NCBI RefSeq assembly: GCF_050269735.1 | Contig: NZ_JBNNIX010000007.1 | Location: forward strand, 1-64,000 | From: Paenisporosarcina sp050269735 | Lineage (GTDB): Bacteria > Bacillota > Bacilli > Bacillales_A > Planococcaceae | Direction of reading: 5' to 3' | Length of the DNA stretch: 64,000 nucleotides | In this document: one piece after another, positions 50,146-60,537 of the stretch | How the letters are laid out: each line of letters starts with the position of its first letter | Numbering within the stretch: position 1 is the first letter of the stretch | Notes under the pieces: generated by a model | The model's input: the letters and a program-made list of their open reading frames with translations, nothing else | Told to the model about the DNA's origin: nothing | The model's database searches: none | Program-made: the position numbers and the translations under genes

Positions 50146-52551
50146 ATGACTGAAAAAAAGACGGACATTGCGATAACCGGCATGACCTGTGCTGCTTGTG
50201 CGAATCGAATAGAAAAAGGATTGCAGCGAATGGAAGGAGTATCGGATGCAACAGTTAATTTCGCAACCGAAAAAGCGAGTGTTTCCTATAACCAGGAGAA
50301 AACAAACGTAACTACTTTACAGGACAAAATCCGGACTCTCGGTTATGACGTACTGAAGGAAGAAGTTGATTTAAATATAATTGGGATGACTTGTGCTGCA
50401 TGTTCGTCACGCATTGAAAAAGGACTAAATCGTATGGAAGGCGTACAGAACGCATCGGTCAATCTGGCTCTGGAGACAGGACGGATTTCTTATGATCCAA
50501 GCGTTTTATCATCCGAAGATTTCATCAAGAAAATTCAATCCTTTGGTTACGACGCAAATTTCAAGAATGAACAAAAGGGCGAAAAAGTAGATCACAGAAA
50601 AGTGGAAATTCAAAAGAAAACGCATCTATTCCTAATGTCTGCGCTATTGTCGCTTCCACTATTATGGACAATGGTGGGACACTTTACATTCACTTCGTGG
50701 ATGTACGTACCAGAAATATTGATGAATCCTTTTGTGCAATGGGCACTCGCCACACCTGTACAATTCTGGATAGGTTGGACCTTCTATAAAGGCGCATATT
50801 TTGCACTTCGAAATAAGAGTGCCAATATGGATGTATTGGTTGCATTAGGGACTTCCGCAGCCTACTTTTATAGTGTTTATTTAGTATTGACCAATATAGA
50901 GCATACAGGTATGCACAGTGTTGGGCTGTATTTTGAAACGAGTGCCGTATTGATTACCTTAATCATTCTAGGTAAAGTGTTTGAAGCCCGGGCGAAGGGG
51001 CGTTCCTCTGATGCCATCCAAAAACTTATGAAACTTCAACCCAAAATGGCTTTCGTGGAACGAGACAGCACTACGCAAGAAATCCCGATTGAGGAAGTTC
51101 GAAGAGGAGACGTTTTGCTGATAAAACCAGGTTCATCAATTCCGGTGGACGCGAAAGTCATTTCAGGTAATTCTGCAGTGGACGAGTCGATGTTGACTGG
51201 GGAAAGTTTGCCTGTCGATAAAGCTACTGGGGACGTAGTCTATGCGGCTACCGTCAATGCCAACGGAACATTGCGTGTAAAAGCTCAGAATATCGGTAAG
51301 GATACAATTCTTTCTAATATCATCCGAGTAGTTGAAGAAGCTCAGGGATCAAAAGCACCAATCCAACGATTAGCAGATCAAATCTCAGGTATCTTTGTTC
51401 CAATCGTCGTAGGTATCGCTCTTCTTACGTTTCTCGCATGGTTCTTCATTGTTTCACCTGGTGATTTTGCAAGTGCACTTGAAAGTACCATTGCGGTACT
51501 TGTCATTGCCTGTCCTTGTGCACTCGGATTGGCAACACCAACCTCCATTATGGCGGGATCCGGTCGTGCTGCTGAGTTAGGGGTTCTGTTTAAGACGGCA
51601 GAAGCCATGGAAAACACCAAACACATCGATACGATTGTGCTGGATAAAACGGGTACAATCACGAATGGCCGTCCGGAAGTGACAGAATTTGTGGTGATAG
51701 AAGGGTTTGAGCGTAACCGTATCGTGTCATTAGCTGCTGCTGCTGAAAGCCAGTCGGAACACCCGGTGGCTACTGCGATAACTGCGTATGGCGATAATGA
51801 AAAACTTGCTGTTGAATTATTTGAAGCCATTCCTGGACACGGAATTCGTGCAGTAGTTGATGGTTCAAATCTATTGATTGGTACTCGAAAGCTCCTGAAT
51901 GAATCCCAAGTAACATTCGATGAAACAGGAGCAAGCATATTAGAATCCCAAGGTAAAACCGTTATGTTTATGGCTGTAGAAGGTAAATATGCTGGAATGA
52001 TAGCCGTTGCAGATACTGTAAAAGACTCTTCTGCCACAGCTATCTCAGAAATGAAGAAAATGGGATTGCATGTGGTTATGCTAACAGGCGATCAAGAAGG
52101 CACGGCGCGTGCGATTGCCGCACAAGTAGGGATAGAAGAAGTATTCGCTGGTGTGTTGCCAACTGAAAAAGCAAACGTTGTGGCGAAGTTGAAAGCAGAT
52201 GGCCGACGGGTGGCGATGGCTGGTGATGGACTGAATGATGCACCGGCTTTAGCAACGGCTGATGTTGGGATGGCCATGGGCACTGGTACGGCAGTCGCGA
52301 TGGAAGCTGCGGATATCACCTTGATGCAGGGTGATTTGATGCGAGCTGTTGATGCGATTCTAATGAGTCGGTTGACTGTACGGAATATTAAACAAAACCT
52401 GTTCTGGGCGTTAGCCTACAATGCAGTAGGGATTCCTATTGCAGCTGCCGGTTTTCTAGCACCATGGTTAGCAGGTGCCGCAATGGCATTTAGTTCTGTA
52501 TCCGTTGTCCTGAATGCATTACGTCTACAACGTGCAAAGCTAACGAAGTAA
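50146..52551 (+). CDS. copA: Copper-exporting P1B-type ATPase CopA
   Basis: An 801-residue pump that exports Cu(I). Two N-terminal HMA domains carry GMTCAAC (about 12 and 80). The transport motif VIACPCALG is in the sixth helix region. The phosphorylation site is DKTGTITNG, the nucleotide domain has SEHPVATA, and the hinge is GDGLNDAPAL. ATG 50146 follows AAAGGAGTGG, and the upstream ATG at 50128 overlaps the operator. A good terminator follows. Confidence 0.97.
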   Translation: MTEKKTDIAITGMTCAACANRIEKGLQRMEGVSDATVNFATEKASVSYNQEKTNVTTLQDKIRTLGYDVLKEEVDLNIIGMTCAACSSRIEKGLNRMEGVQNASVNLALETGRISYDPSVLSSEDFIKKIQSFGYDANFKNEQKGEKVDHRKVEIQKKTHLFLMSALLSLPLLWTMVGHFTFTSWMYVPEILMNPFVQWALATPVQFWIGWTFYKGAYFALRNKSANMDVLVALGTSAAYFYSVYLVLTNIEHTGMHSVGLYFETSAVLITLIILGKVFEARAKGRSSDAIQKLMKLQPKMAFVERDSTTQEIPIEEVRRGDVLLIKPGSSIPVDAKVISGNSAVDESMLTGESLPVDKATGDVVYAATVNANGTLRVKAQNIGKDTILSNIIRVVEEAQGSKAPIQRLADQISGIFVPIVVGIALLTFLAWFFIVSPGDFASALESTIAVLVIACPCALGLATPTSIMAGSGRAAELGVLFKTAEAMENTKHIDTIVLDKTGTITNGRPEVTEFVVIEGFERNRIVSLAAAAESQSEHPVATAITAYGDNEKLAVELFEAIPGHGIRAVVDGSNLLIGTRKLLNESQVTFDETGASILESQGKTVMFMAVEGKYAGMIAVADTVKDSSATAISEMKKMGLHVVMLTGDQEGTARAIAAQVGIEEVFAGVLPTEKANVVAKLKADGRRVAMAGDGLNDAPALATADVGMAMGTGTAVAMEAADITLMQGDLMRAVDAILMSRLTVRNIKQNLFWALAYNAVGIPIAAAGFLAPWLAGAAMAFSSVSVVLNALRLQRAKLTK

Positions 52552-52556
52552 TGTCG

Positions 52557-52586
52557 AAAACGACTCACAGAGTGGGTCGTTTTTTA
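52557..52586 (+). terminator. Terminator of copA
   Basis: AAAACGAC-CAC pairs with GTG-GTCGTTTT, then T run. Confidence 0.8.
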
Positions 52587-52660
52587 CTTGCTACAAAAGA
52601 ATAAGTGAAGTGAGGGAAAACTAATCATATATTTTGTGGAGATTTTAGTCCATCAAGTTA

Positions 52661-52694
52661 TCTGCATAGATTCTCCATACTTTATGTGTAGTAT
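52661..52694 (+). promoter_or_regulatory. Response-regulator-type promoter of the multicopper oxidase gene
   Basis: TCTGCA at 52661 and TCTCCA at 52672 (11-bp period), with TAGTAT (-10) at 52689-52694, 17 bases after the second repeat start. Confidence 0.65.
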
Positions 52695-52725
52695 TGATTA
52701 AGAATTAACAGGGAGGTTTTCAACT

Positions 52726-54327
52726 TTGACAAAAAGACTAATACAGATCTTTGGCCTTCTCCTATTCATATTAATACTAGGTGCATGTTCAAATTCAATG
52801 CTTGGCATGGACCACAGCAATATGGATATGGGAGAGAAACAAGAACCAAATGGAACAGCTGAAGACACAACAACTAAGGGATTACAACAAACCGTCTCCA
52901 CTGAGAAAATAGAAGAAAATGAATTTACCTTAGTTGCACAAGAACGTAAGCACACATTAACAGAGGGTAAAGATATAACTGCGTGGACTTTTAATGGCTC
53001 GGTCCCAGGACCTGAGATTAGAGTTCAAGAAGGGGAAAATGTTAAAATCCTCCTTAAAAATGAATTGAAAGATCCTGTAACAATCCATTGGCATGGTATA
53101 CCTGTACCTAATAACATGGATGGAATACCTGGAGAAACAATGAATGCTGTCCAACCTGGTGATGATTTCACTTATGAATTTAAAGCCACTGTCCCAGGAA
53201 CGTATTGGTATCATTCTCACCAAGATGGGGTTAATCAAGTAGACAAAGGTCTCTATGGTTCAATTATTATTGCGGGTAAAAATGATGGTAATTTCGATAA
53301 AGACTATACGCTAGTATTTGATGAGTGGATGAGTGACATGAAGTCAATGCCGACGGATGACAGTTCAGCATCTAGTGCTATGGAAGGCATGGATCATAGC
53401 GATATGGAGATGAATGAGGAATCAAACTCTGAAGATTCTGCTATGGGACATGACATGAACAGCATGTATGATATTTTTACCATCAACGGAAAAAGTGGTA
53501 AGAATGTTTCCCCTCTCCTTGTAAAAGAAGGAGGTAAAGTGAGACTACGTTTAGTTAACGCTGGTTTTATGTCCCATAAGATACACTTACACGGTCATGA
53601 CTTTAAAGTCATCAGTACTGATGGCCAAGAAATAAATGAACCTGCCGTAATTAATGATGAATTAATATCAATCGCTCCTGGCGAACGATATGATATAGAA
53701 TTCACTGCAGATAACCCTGGTAATTGGTATATTGAAAGTCACGGAGAAATGGAAGCCACACAAGGAATGAAAGCCTTAATTCAGTACGAAGATTTTTCTG
53801 AAAAAGGTATTGATCAGCCAAATGAGAAAGAAAACTTGCCATTATTTGAGTTAACCTCATACGGTAACGGTGAGAGAACCAAGTTTTCACTTGATCAAAG
53901 GTATGATTTAGAATACACAATGGACCTCAACACTGTTTCCGACGGTAGTAAGGAGAAGTACACAATAAATGATAAAATTCATCCAGATACAGAGAACCTT
54001 CAAGTCAAAAAGGGTGATTTAGTAAAAGTGAAATTTGTCAATAACTCTAAAAATGATGACCACCCCATGCATTTGCATGGTCACTTTTTCCAAGTGTTAA
54101 GCAAGAACGAAGTGTCAGTTAAAGGATCGCCAATTTTCAAAGATACTTTGAATCTAAAACCAGGTGAAGAATATGTTGTAGCATTTAAAGCGGATAATCC
54201 AGGTAATTGGATGTTCCATTGTCATGATTTGCATCACGCATCTGCCGGAATGGTCACACAAGTAACTTATGATGGATTTAAACCTGATTTCACCCCTGAT
54301 CCTAATGCGAATAATCAGCCAGAATAA
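52726..54327 (+). CDS. Multicopper oxidase lipoprotein
   Basis: A 533-residue cupredoxin-type oxidase on the outside of the membrane. Lipobox LILGACSN. The four copper motifs are HWHG (about 121), YHSHQ (about 162), HPMHLHGH (about 446) and HCHDLHHASAGM (about 498). A Met-rich insertion (MEGMDHSDMEMNEES, about 220) and MDHSNMDMG near the N-terminus suggest Cu(I) oxidation, as in CueO. The TTG start follows GGGAGG. It has its own promoter with direct repeats and no CsoR operator. Confidence 0.93.
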   Translation: MTKRLIQIFGLLLFILILGACSNSMLGMDHSNMDMGEKQEPNGTAEDTTTKGLQQTVSTEKIEENEFTLVAQERKHTLTEGKDITAWTFNGSVPGPEIRVQEGENVKILLKNELKDPVTIHWHGIPVPNNMDGIPGETMNAVQPGDDFTYEFKATVPGTYWYHSHQDGVNQVDKGLYGSIIIAGKNDGNFDKDYTLVFDEWMSDMKSMPTDDSSASSAMEGMDHSDMEMNEESNSEDSAMGHDMNSMYDIFTINGKSGKNVSPLLVKEGGKVRLRLVNAGFMSHKIHLHGHDFKVISTDGQEINEPAVINDELISIAPGERYDIEFTADNPGNWYIESHGEMEATQGMKALIQYEDFSEKGIDQPNEKENLPLFELTSYGNGERTKFSLDQRYDLEYTMDLNTVSDGSKEKYTINDKIHPDTENLQVKKGDLVKVKFVNNSKNDDHPMHLHGHFFQVLSKNEVSVKGSPIFKDTLNLKPGEEYVVAFKADNPGNWMFHCHDLHHASAGMVTQVTYDGFKPDFTPDPNANNQPE

Positions 54328-54455
54328 TGTACTAGGAAATAGTGAGTATCTTTCAGTCAGAAGGTTGTCGGATGACCCTATGTGAAAAATAGGGATTGTA
54401 CGACTATTTTTTGGCGGAGAAAAATTAGAAACAAGTGATGAGGAGAATGTTAGGA

Positions 54456-56357
54456 ATGAAGAACAAAAAGTACCCTAAACATTCGATTTTGGCGACAGCT
54501 GTTTTACTTACATGGATTAAGACATATGTGGTATACCATACGAGTTTTGATATGGAAATTGAAAATATCATGCAACAAATAATCTTGTTTATAAATCCAT
54601 TAAGCTTTTTGCTTGTGGTATATGGTGTTTCATTATTCTTTAAATCCGCAAAAGTCAGAAATCGATATTTACTAATAACCAGTTCAATTTTAGCGATTAT
54701 CTTATACACAAACGTCGCATTTTATCGCTTCTTTAGCGACTTCATCACATTTCCAGTATTATTCCAAATGAACAATTTTGGAGATTTAGGCAAGTCTGCA
54801 GTTGCAAGTATCTATATTACAGATGTCATCTATTTCATTGACGTTATTCTATTATTTGCTGCTATGAAATGGGTGCCAAATGGGAGAGAAGCAACAATTG
54901 TCAAACCTGCCATACGTAGAGCTTATTTTGTATTATCTGCAGCAATCCTATTTTTGAATTTAGGACTTTCAGAAATTGAACGTCCTCAACTCCTAACACG
55001 CAGCTTTGATCGTGAATTGTTAGTTAAAAATATCGGTACGTACAACTACCATTTATACGATATTTATATTCAATCAAAATCGCACGCAAAACGTACCTTA
55101 GCGGACGGCAGTGAGTTAGTCGAAGTAAATAACTATGTTCGATCAAATCAAGCCGCACCAAATTATGAAGTGTTTGGAACTGCAGAAGGAAAAAATTTGA
55201 TCGTTGTTTCATTAGAGTCTCTTCAATCCTTTGTAGTGAACGCGGAGATGAATGGAGAGGTGGTCACACCTTTTTTAAATGAATTAACAAAGGATAAAGA
55301 TACGTATTACTTCCCGAATTTTTATCATCAAACGAGCTTAGGTAAAACGTCTGACGCTGAGTTCGTAGTTGAAAATGGATTGTACCCTTTAGGTGGCGGA
55401 GCTGTATTCTTCACCAACAGTGGGAACACTTTCAATTCTATGGCTGAAAAATTAAATGAAAAAGGGTATTTTTCAAATGTTATGCATGCCAACAACAAGA
55501 GTTTCTGGAATCGAGACATGATGTATAATGCATTAAATGTCGAGAAATTCTATGATGTGGAAAGCTATGATGTCACTGAAGAAGATTCGGTGAACTGGGG
55601 ATTGAAAGATATTCCGTTCTTTAAACAATCTGTTGATTACATGTCAAAATTGCAACAACCTTTCTATTCTCGATTACTTACGTTAACGAATCACTATCCA
55701 TTCTATTTGGAAGAAAAAGATCAATTTATTCCTGAGTATGATTCCAATTCAGGTACAGTGAATCGCTATTTTCAAACCGTTCGTTATATGGACGAGTCAG
55801 TGAAATCTCTATTTGCAGATTTAAAAGCAAAAGGTTTATATAAAAATTCAGTTATTGTGATGTATGGTGACCATTATGGTATTTCGGAAAATCATAATGA
55901 AGCGATGGCACAATATTTAGGAAAAGAAATTACACCGTTTGAAACTGCGCAATTACAACGGGTGCCGCTGTTTATTCATATTCCTGGTTCTAATCAAGGT
56001 GAAGTAATAGAAGAAGTAGCTGGGCAAATAGATATTCGTCCTACATTATTACATTTACTTGGTGTTGAAACTCGTAAAGATATGCAACTTGGGGCGGATG
56101 TTTTCTCTAAAGATCATGAAGAGTTTGTCATATTCCGTGATGGACGCTTTGTTACTAACGAAGTGGTCTATGCAGGAAATGTTTGTTACAACAAAGAAAC
56201 AGGCAAAGAAACAGAAGAGGAAGCGTGTGCCCCTTATATTGAGCGTGCATCAAAAGAACTTGAATTTTCGGATGAAATTGTTAATGGAGACTTACTTCGT
56301 TTTTACGATGAAAAAACAGGGAATCTCTTAAATGATGAAACAACTGAGGGTAAATAA
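54456..56357 (+). CDS. LtaS-type lipoteichoic acid synthase / phosphoglycerol transferase
   Basis: A 633-residue membrane enzyme that polymerises glycerol-phosphate. Five N-terminal helices (about 10-185) precede an extracellular sulfatase-like domain. That domain has LIVVSLESLQ (metal Glu), QTSLGKTSDAEF with the catalytic Thr, and MYGDHYG. ATG 54456 is preferred, with AGGAG about 10 bases upstream. Bacillales usually have chromosomal LtaS; this copy may be specialised for envelope stress. Confidence 0.88.
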   Translation: MKNKKYPKHSILATAVLLTWIKTYVVYHTSFDMEIENIMQQIILFINPLSFLLVVYGVSLFFKSAKVRNRYLLITSSILAIILYTNVAFYRFFSDFITFPVLFQMNNFGDLGKSAVASIYITDVIYFIDVILLFAAMKWVPNGREATIVKPAIRRAYFVLSAAILFLNLGLSEIERPQLLTRSFDRELLVKNIGTYNYHLYDIYIQSKSHAKRTLADGSELVEVNNYVRSNQAAPNYEVFGTAEGKNLIVVSLESLQSFVVNAEMNGEVVTPFLNELTKDKDTYYFPNFYHQTSLGKTSDAEFVVENGLYPLGGGAVFFTNSGNTFNSMAEKLNEKGYFSNVMHANNKSFWNRDMMYNALNVEKFYDVESYDVTEEDSVNWGLKDIPFFKQSVDYMSKLQQPFYSRLLTLTNHYPFYLEEKDQFIPEYDSNSGTVNRYFQTVRYMDESVKSLFADLKAKGLYKNSVIVMYGDHYGISENHNEAMAQYLGKEITPFETAQLQRVPLFIHIPGSNQGEVIEEVAGQIDIRPTLLHLLGVETRKDMQLGADVFSKDHEEFVIFRDGRFVTNEVVYAGNVCYNKETGKETEEEACAPYIERASKELEFSDEIVNGDLLRFYDEKTGNLLNDETTEGK

Positions 56358-56370
56358 TCTTTCTATTAAT

Positions 56371-56410
56371 AACCGCCAAAAAGTGTTCACACACTCTTAG
56401 GCGGTTATTT
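56371..56410. terminator. Terminator of the LtaS-type gene
   Basis: AACCGCC/GGCGGTT outer arms with an inner AGTGT/ACACT stem, then T-rich sequence. 56411-56647 holds nothing further. Confidence 0.75.
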
Positions 56411-56647
56411 TGATGTATTTAACACAGTTGGCTAATAGACGTACTACTTTTAGAGGGAAGGAGAATCAGGATCTCTAAATGGCAGTTTAGATTTCATGCA
56501 TGATTATAACCCTCTCATTCCGGTACGTTCCCTCATTTTCGTCTAACAATAATTCAACGACCTTAGGGTTTTCGTATTCCTTCAATTTTTGTATTCTTAT
56601 AATAAGAAGCATGGATAATCTTCTTACTTCTCTTTGAATAGGCTGTG

Positions 56648-58111
56648 TTAGTAGTTATTAACGCATCCTGACATAGTTTCTTTTGATGTCTGCGGATGAC
56701 ATTCAGATTCTACATCTTTTTCACCAGCAATCCATTTGCCACGTGCGAACTGTATAGCTAAGACCACGGCTCTAAAAGCAATATCAATCCCAATTGCAAG
56801 CCATACACCGAGAAGTCCCCACTCAAGATGAATTCCTAATACATACACCAGTAACGCACGAATTCCCCACATACCTACTGCTGTCAGGTACATTGGATAC
56901 TTCGTGTTGTTCGCACCCTGAAATGCACCAGTAAGAATGAGTAGTAAAGCCAGAAATGGTTGGAAAACCCCCGAAACTTTTAAGGCAGTACCGATATTGT
57001 TAATTACCTCTGAATCATCCGTAAATAAGCTTCCTGCCCAGCCTCCTAAAGTAAAAAGAAGGACTCCAAAAATAGTCATCAAACCGATACCAATCGATGT
57101 GCAGAGCACGGCAAATTTCTTTGCCTCGTCTTTGTTTCCTGCCCCAATTTGCTGCCCAACGAGAATGGTTGCTGCGGTTGCAAAACCGTATCCAATCATG
57201 TAGGAGAAAACTTCTACATTGCCAGCTATTTGATGAGCTGCAAAAACATTTGTACCTAGAGTGACAATCAATCCAAAGTAAACAATTTGTCCGATTCTCA
57301 TAACTAATCTTTCGCCAGCGGCAGGCCCACCGAGAGTTATTAATTCACGTATGTGATGTTTATCCGGCTTCCAGTAGTCCTTCCGAAACGAAAGGACGAC
57401 GGAACGTTTTATATAATAAAGTAGAGCTAAACATCCAATAATTCTTGCTATGACAGTAGCAATGGCAGCTCCAGCAATACCCATTTCGGGAACAAACCAA
57501 AATCCGAAAATAAAAATATAATCCAAGACGCCATGTACGATATTAATTAATATAATGACTTTCATTGGAGCTCGAGTATCACCAGCTCCTCTTAATACCG
57601 CGCTTAATACAAACATTAATGACATAAGAACTGAAGGAATTGCTACGATTTTAAAGTAAATTTCCCCTGCCTCTAAAACGTTGTCTTCTATTCCCATCAA
57701 CTTTAACAATGGTCCTGCAAAGACCATAGTAATGATTCCTGTCATTAAGCCAATCAAAACGGCCAATATAATTGATTGTTGAGCAATATGGCGGGCTTTT
57801 TCTGGCTGTTGTGCTCCTAGATAATTCGCAATCCTAACATTTGCTGCGACACCAACTGCCATAAACAGCGCGAAATAAATGGCAAGAACAGCATTAGTTA
57901 CACCAACTGCTGAAACTTCAGCAAGGCCAATTTTCGACACAAAGTATGTATCAACAAGGCCAAGCAGTGTCTGAAAAAAATTTTCAATCACCGCCGGTAT
58001 TGCTAACACTAAAATAATCTTTATCTTATTCTTTGTATTCTCTACATGCTGTATATTTCCTCCATGTCTCTCCACCTTTAATGATAAGCCCTCCTTGCAT
58101 GCATAATACAT
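56648..58111 (-). CDS. MATE-family multidrug/Na+ efflux transporter
   Basis: A protein of up to 487 residues with twelve membrane helices and two MatE domains. Typical motifs are IPAVIENFFQTLLGLVDTYFV at its first helix and GAGDTRAP in the first half. It exports cationic compounds. The true start is uncertain: a GTG at about 58075 would give a shorter N-terminus nearer the family norm. It runs opposite to its copper neighbours. Confidence 0.9.
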   Translation of the reverse strand: MYYACKEGLSLKVERHGGNIQHVENTKNKIKIILVLAIPAVIENFFQTLLGLVDTYFVSKIGLAEVSAVGVTNAVLAIYFALFMAVGVAANVRIANYLGAQQPEKARHIAQQSIILAVLIGLMTGIITMVFAGPLLKLMGIEDNVLEAGEIYFKIVAIPSVLMSLMFVLSAVLRGAGDTRAPMKVIILINIVHGVLDYIFIFGFWFVPEMGIAGAAIATVIARIIGCLALLYYIKRSVVLSFRKDYWKPDKHHIRELITLGGPAAGERLVMRIGQIVYFGLIVTLGTNVFAAHQIAGNVEVFSYMIGYGFATAATILVGQQIGAGNKDEAKKFAVLCTSIGIGLMTIFGVLLFTLGGWAGSLFTDDSEVINNIGTALKVSGVFQPFLALLLILTGAFQGANNTKYPMYLTAVGMWGIRALLVYVLGIHLEWGLLGVWLAIGIDIAFRAVVLAIQFARGKWIAGEKDVESECHPQTSKETMSGCVNNY

Positions 58112-58404
58112 ATCTTCTTCATTATGCTCTTTGGAATGTGAAGGTATTCTTGCACTTCGAAAATACTATAAGGTGTTGAGTATATTCAGTTGCATAAAAT
58201 ACTATTAAATGAAAATTTTAATTGATTTTAGTTTTCCAACAGTTCTTGTTAGGTTAGGAGTAGGCTGCATTTGGTTTTTTAGATACAATCTAATTTTACA
58301 AACTCTATGCATTCTAAGGTTTTATCAATTAGGAGTATTGCGAAAAATGTTATTGTTATCCAAGTTGAATTGATATTACCAAACTATTAAATGATATTAT
58401 TGTG
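58112..58404. other. Divergent intergenic region without a gene
   Basis: AT-rich region between the MATE gene and the histidine kinase. Only the response-regulator-type promoter at its right end is recognised. Confidence 0.4.
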
Positions 58405-58438
58405 TCTGCATAATTTCTTCATATTTTTCAAGTATCAT
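58405..58438 (+). promoter_or_regulatory. Response-regulator-type promoter of the histidine kinase operon
   Basis: TCTGCA at 58405 and TCTTCA at 58416 (11-bp period), with TATCAT (-10) at 58433-58438, again 17 bases after the second repeat start. Autoregulation by the adjacent response regulator is likely. Confidence 0.65.
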
Positions 58439-58469
58439 TAGATTATGAACAAAGGGATGTGATTTTGTT

Positions 58470-59831
58470 ATGAATAAAATTTCGATTAAGTTGGCTACCT
58501 ATTTTATTGTGACGGTTCTGATTATGGAATCAATGCTCATGTTGTATCTTCATCAAACGATAGTACATACCAGGATCAATGAAGAATTTTCTCAGCTGAT
58601 GCTAAAAGGCTCAAATCATCGGGACGTATTGGAAGACAATTTTTCGGAAGATACAATGCGTCATATTGTGTTGATGGAGGATGTTAGTGAACGGCGAGTT
58701 GCCATCACGGACGATAGGTTTAAATTAGTAATTAGTTCAGAAGGGAATAGTGCAAATCTAGAAACTTTATTGACCCGTCTATCGAAAGAGAAATTCATTG
58801 AAGATCAAATAATTGAAAAAAATTGGGATGATGAAGAGTTTATCTCGAGTATCCATCCATACAAAGTAAAAGATGGCCAATCTGGCTATGTCATTATGTT
58901 TCAGAGTACGGAAAACATTCAGTTTCTTGTAAACAAACTGAATTTCCATTTTCTTTTAGCAGGATTGGCAAGTTTAGTTACCTTGTGTATTGCATACCTC
59001 ATTCTTTCGAGGTACCTAACTCGTCCTTTAATTCGGATGAAAGAAGCTACCAAGAAGTTAAGCAGAGGGGACTTTAATGTTAAACTCCCTCCACAAGGAA
59101 AAGATGAGTTGGGGGATTTATCGAACGCTATTCAAAAATTAGCCTCTGATTTAGAACGAATAAAGAAAGACCGTATCGAATTTTTGGCCTCCATTTCCCA
59201 TGAATTGCGTACGCCGCTAACATATTTATCGGGCTATTCAAAGGTTGCGATGAGATCAGAATTGAATGTAGAGGAACGTCAAAAATACCTTTCAATTATT
59301 GATGAGGAATCCATACGATTGGCGGAATTGGTGACGAATCTCTTTGACATGGCCAAGATGGATGAACCTAGTTTTACGGTCTCGAAACAACCGTTCCAAG
59401 CATTTCCTTTCTTTTCCCATCTCTATGAGAGAATGCTAGCATCGTTTAACATAAAGGGCATTGAATTGGAAATGAAGTGTGAAGAAAACTTTGAAGTCTA
59501 TGCGGATCCATTGCGCTTGGAACAAATCGTGATGAACTTACTAGATAATGCACTTAAGTACTCTCCCGAAGGAACAAAAACGATATTGGCCATTACACAA
59601 AATAATGAGAAAACGATAATTCAAGTAATCGACCAGGGAATTGGCATTAACGAAAAGGATTTGGAGAATATATTCGACAGATTGTTCAGAGTAGAAAAGT
59701 CCCGTTCAAGAGAGTATGGAGGATCCGGGCTGGGTCTTTCCATTGTGAAAGAACTGACAGAAGCTCATGGGGGCAGAATTGAAGTGGAAAGTGAACTAGG
59801 AAAAGGAAGCAAATTCACTATCGTCCTGTAG
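58470..59831 (+). CDS. Membrane sensor histidine kinase
   Basis: A 453-residue sensor kinase. Two membrane helices (about 9-27 and 160-182) enclose a sensor of about 130 residues. HAMP (about 183-235) and HisKA (ASISHELRTPL, phospho-His 244) follow. The ATPase has NLLDNALKYSP, DQGIGI and GGSGLGLS. The ligand is unknown; copper or envelope stress is suggested by context. It precedes its response regulator by 9 bases, which is the reverse of the usual order. Confidence 0.93.
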   Translation: MNKISIKLATYFIVTVLIMESMLMLYLHQTIVHTRINEEFSQLMLKGSNHRDVLEDNFSEDTMRHIVLMEDVSERRVAITDDRFKLVISSEGNSANLETLLTRLSKEKFIEDQIIEKNWDDEEFISSIHPYKVKDGQSGYVIMFQSTENIQFLVNKLNFHFLLAGLASLVTLCIAYLILSRYLTRPLIRMKEATKKLSRGDFNVKLPPQGKDELGDLSNAIQKLASDLERIKKDRIEFLASISHELRTPLTYLSGYSKVAMRSELNVEERQKYLSIIDEESIRLAELVTNLFDMAKMDEPSFTVSKQPFQAFPFFSHLYERMLASFNIKGIELEMKCEENFEVYADPLRLEQIVMNLLDNALKYSPEGTKTILAITQNNEKTIIQVIDQGIGINEKDLENIFDRLFRVEKSRSREYGGSGLGLSIVKELTEAHGGRIEVESELGKGSKFTIVL

Positions 59832-59840
59832 GAAGGAGTA

Positions 59841-60524
59841 ATGATGATGACGACAATTTTATTGGTGGATGACGAGCAGAGAATGTTGGATTTACTTGAG
59901 TTATTTTTAATGCCAAATGACTACAAATGTCTAAAAGCCAAAAGTGGAGAAGAAGCATTAAAATTACTTGCATCAAAAGAGATTCATCTCGTTGTCCTGG
60001 ATGTCATGATGCCCGGCATGGATGGATGGAAGACGTGTGAGGAAATACGAAAAAGATCCGCTGTTCCAATTCTTATGTTAACAGCGAGGACTGAAAAATC
60101 GGATGTGGTAAAAGGATTGAACGTTGGGGCTGATGATTATTTAACAAAACCTTTTGATGATCAGGAATTACTTGCCAGGGTGAATGCATTACTAAGAAGA
60201 TTACCTGCGGTAAAACCCGATTTAAAAGTAATAAAATGCGATGAATATGAATTGGATACCAAGTCTTATACGTTACATTTCCGAGAAAATCAAGTTGGTC
60301 TGACCATGAAAGAATATAAAATTATTGAAGCTTTAATCAGCAATCCATTGCGTACGTATACAAGAGAACAATTACTTTTAGTCGGATGGGATTATCATTC
60401 ATCTACGGATATTCGAACAGTGGATTCTCATATACGAAATTTGAGGGACAAGCTTAAGAATTCAGGTTTTCCAACTGATCAATTTTTAAATACGGTATGG
60501 GGAATCGGCTATAAATGGAAATGA
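59841..60524 (+). CDS. OmpR-family response regulator
   Basis: A 227-residue regulator. The receiver has VDDEQRM, phospho-acceptor Asp 54 in VVLDVMMPGMDG, and LTKPFD with the conserved Lys. The C-terminal winged helix is of Trans_reg_C type (TREQLLLVGW, VDSHIRNLRDKL). Three consecutive ATGs start the gene; AGGAAGGAG lies just before them. OmpR-type dimers bind direct repeats spaced 10-11 bp, as at the three promoters in this island. Confidence 0.93.
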   Translation: MMMTTILLVDDEQRMLDLLELFLMPNDYKCLKAKSGEEALKLLASKEIHLVVLDVMMPGMDGWKTCEEIRKRSAVPILMLTARTEKSDVVKGLNVGADDYLTKPFDDQELLARVNALLRRLPAVKPDLKVIKCDEYELDTKSYTLHFRENQVGLTMKEYKIIEALISNPLRTYTREQLLLVGWDYHSSTDIRTVDSHIRNLRDKLKNSGFPTDQFLNTVWGIGYKWK

Positions 60525-60537
60525 CGGAGGTTTAAAC

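Noticed and set aside
51378..52037. Long open frame antisense to copA
   Set aside because: It mirrors codon bias of the ATPase, has a low-complexity Ser/Ala/Pro translation and no ribosome binding site.
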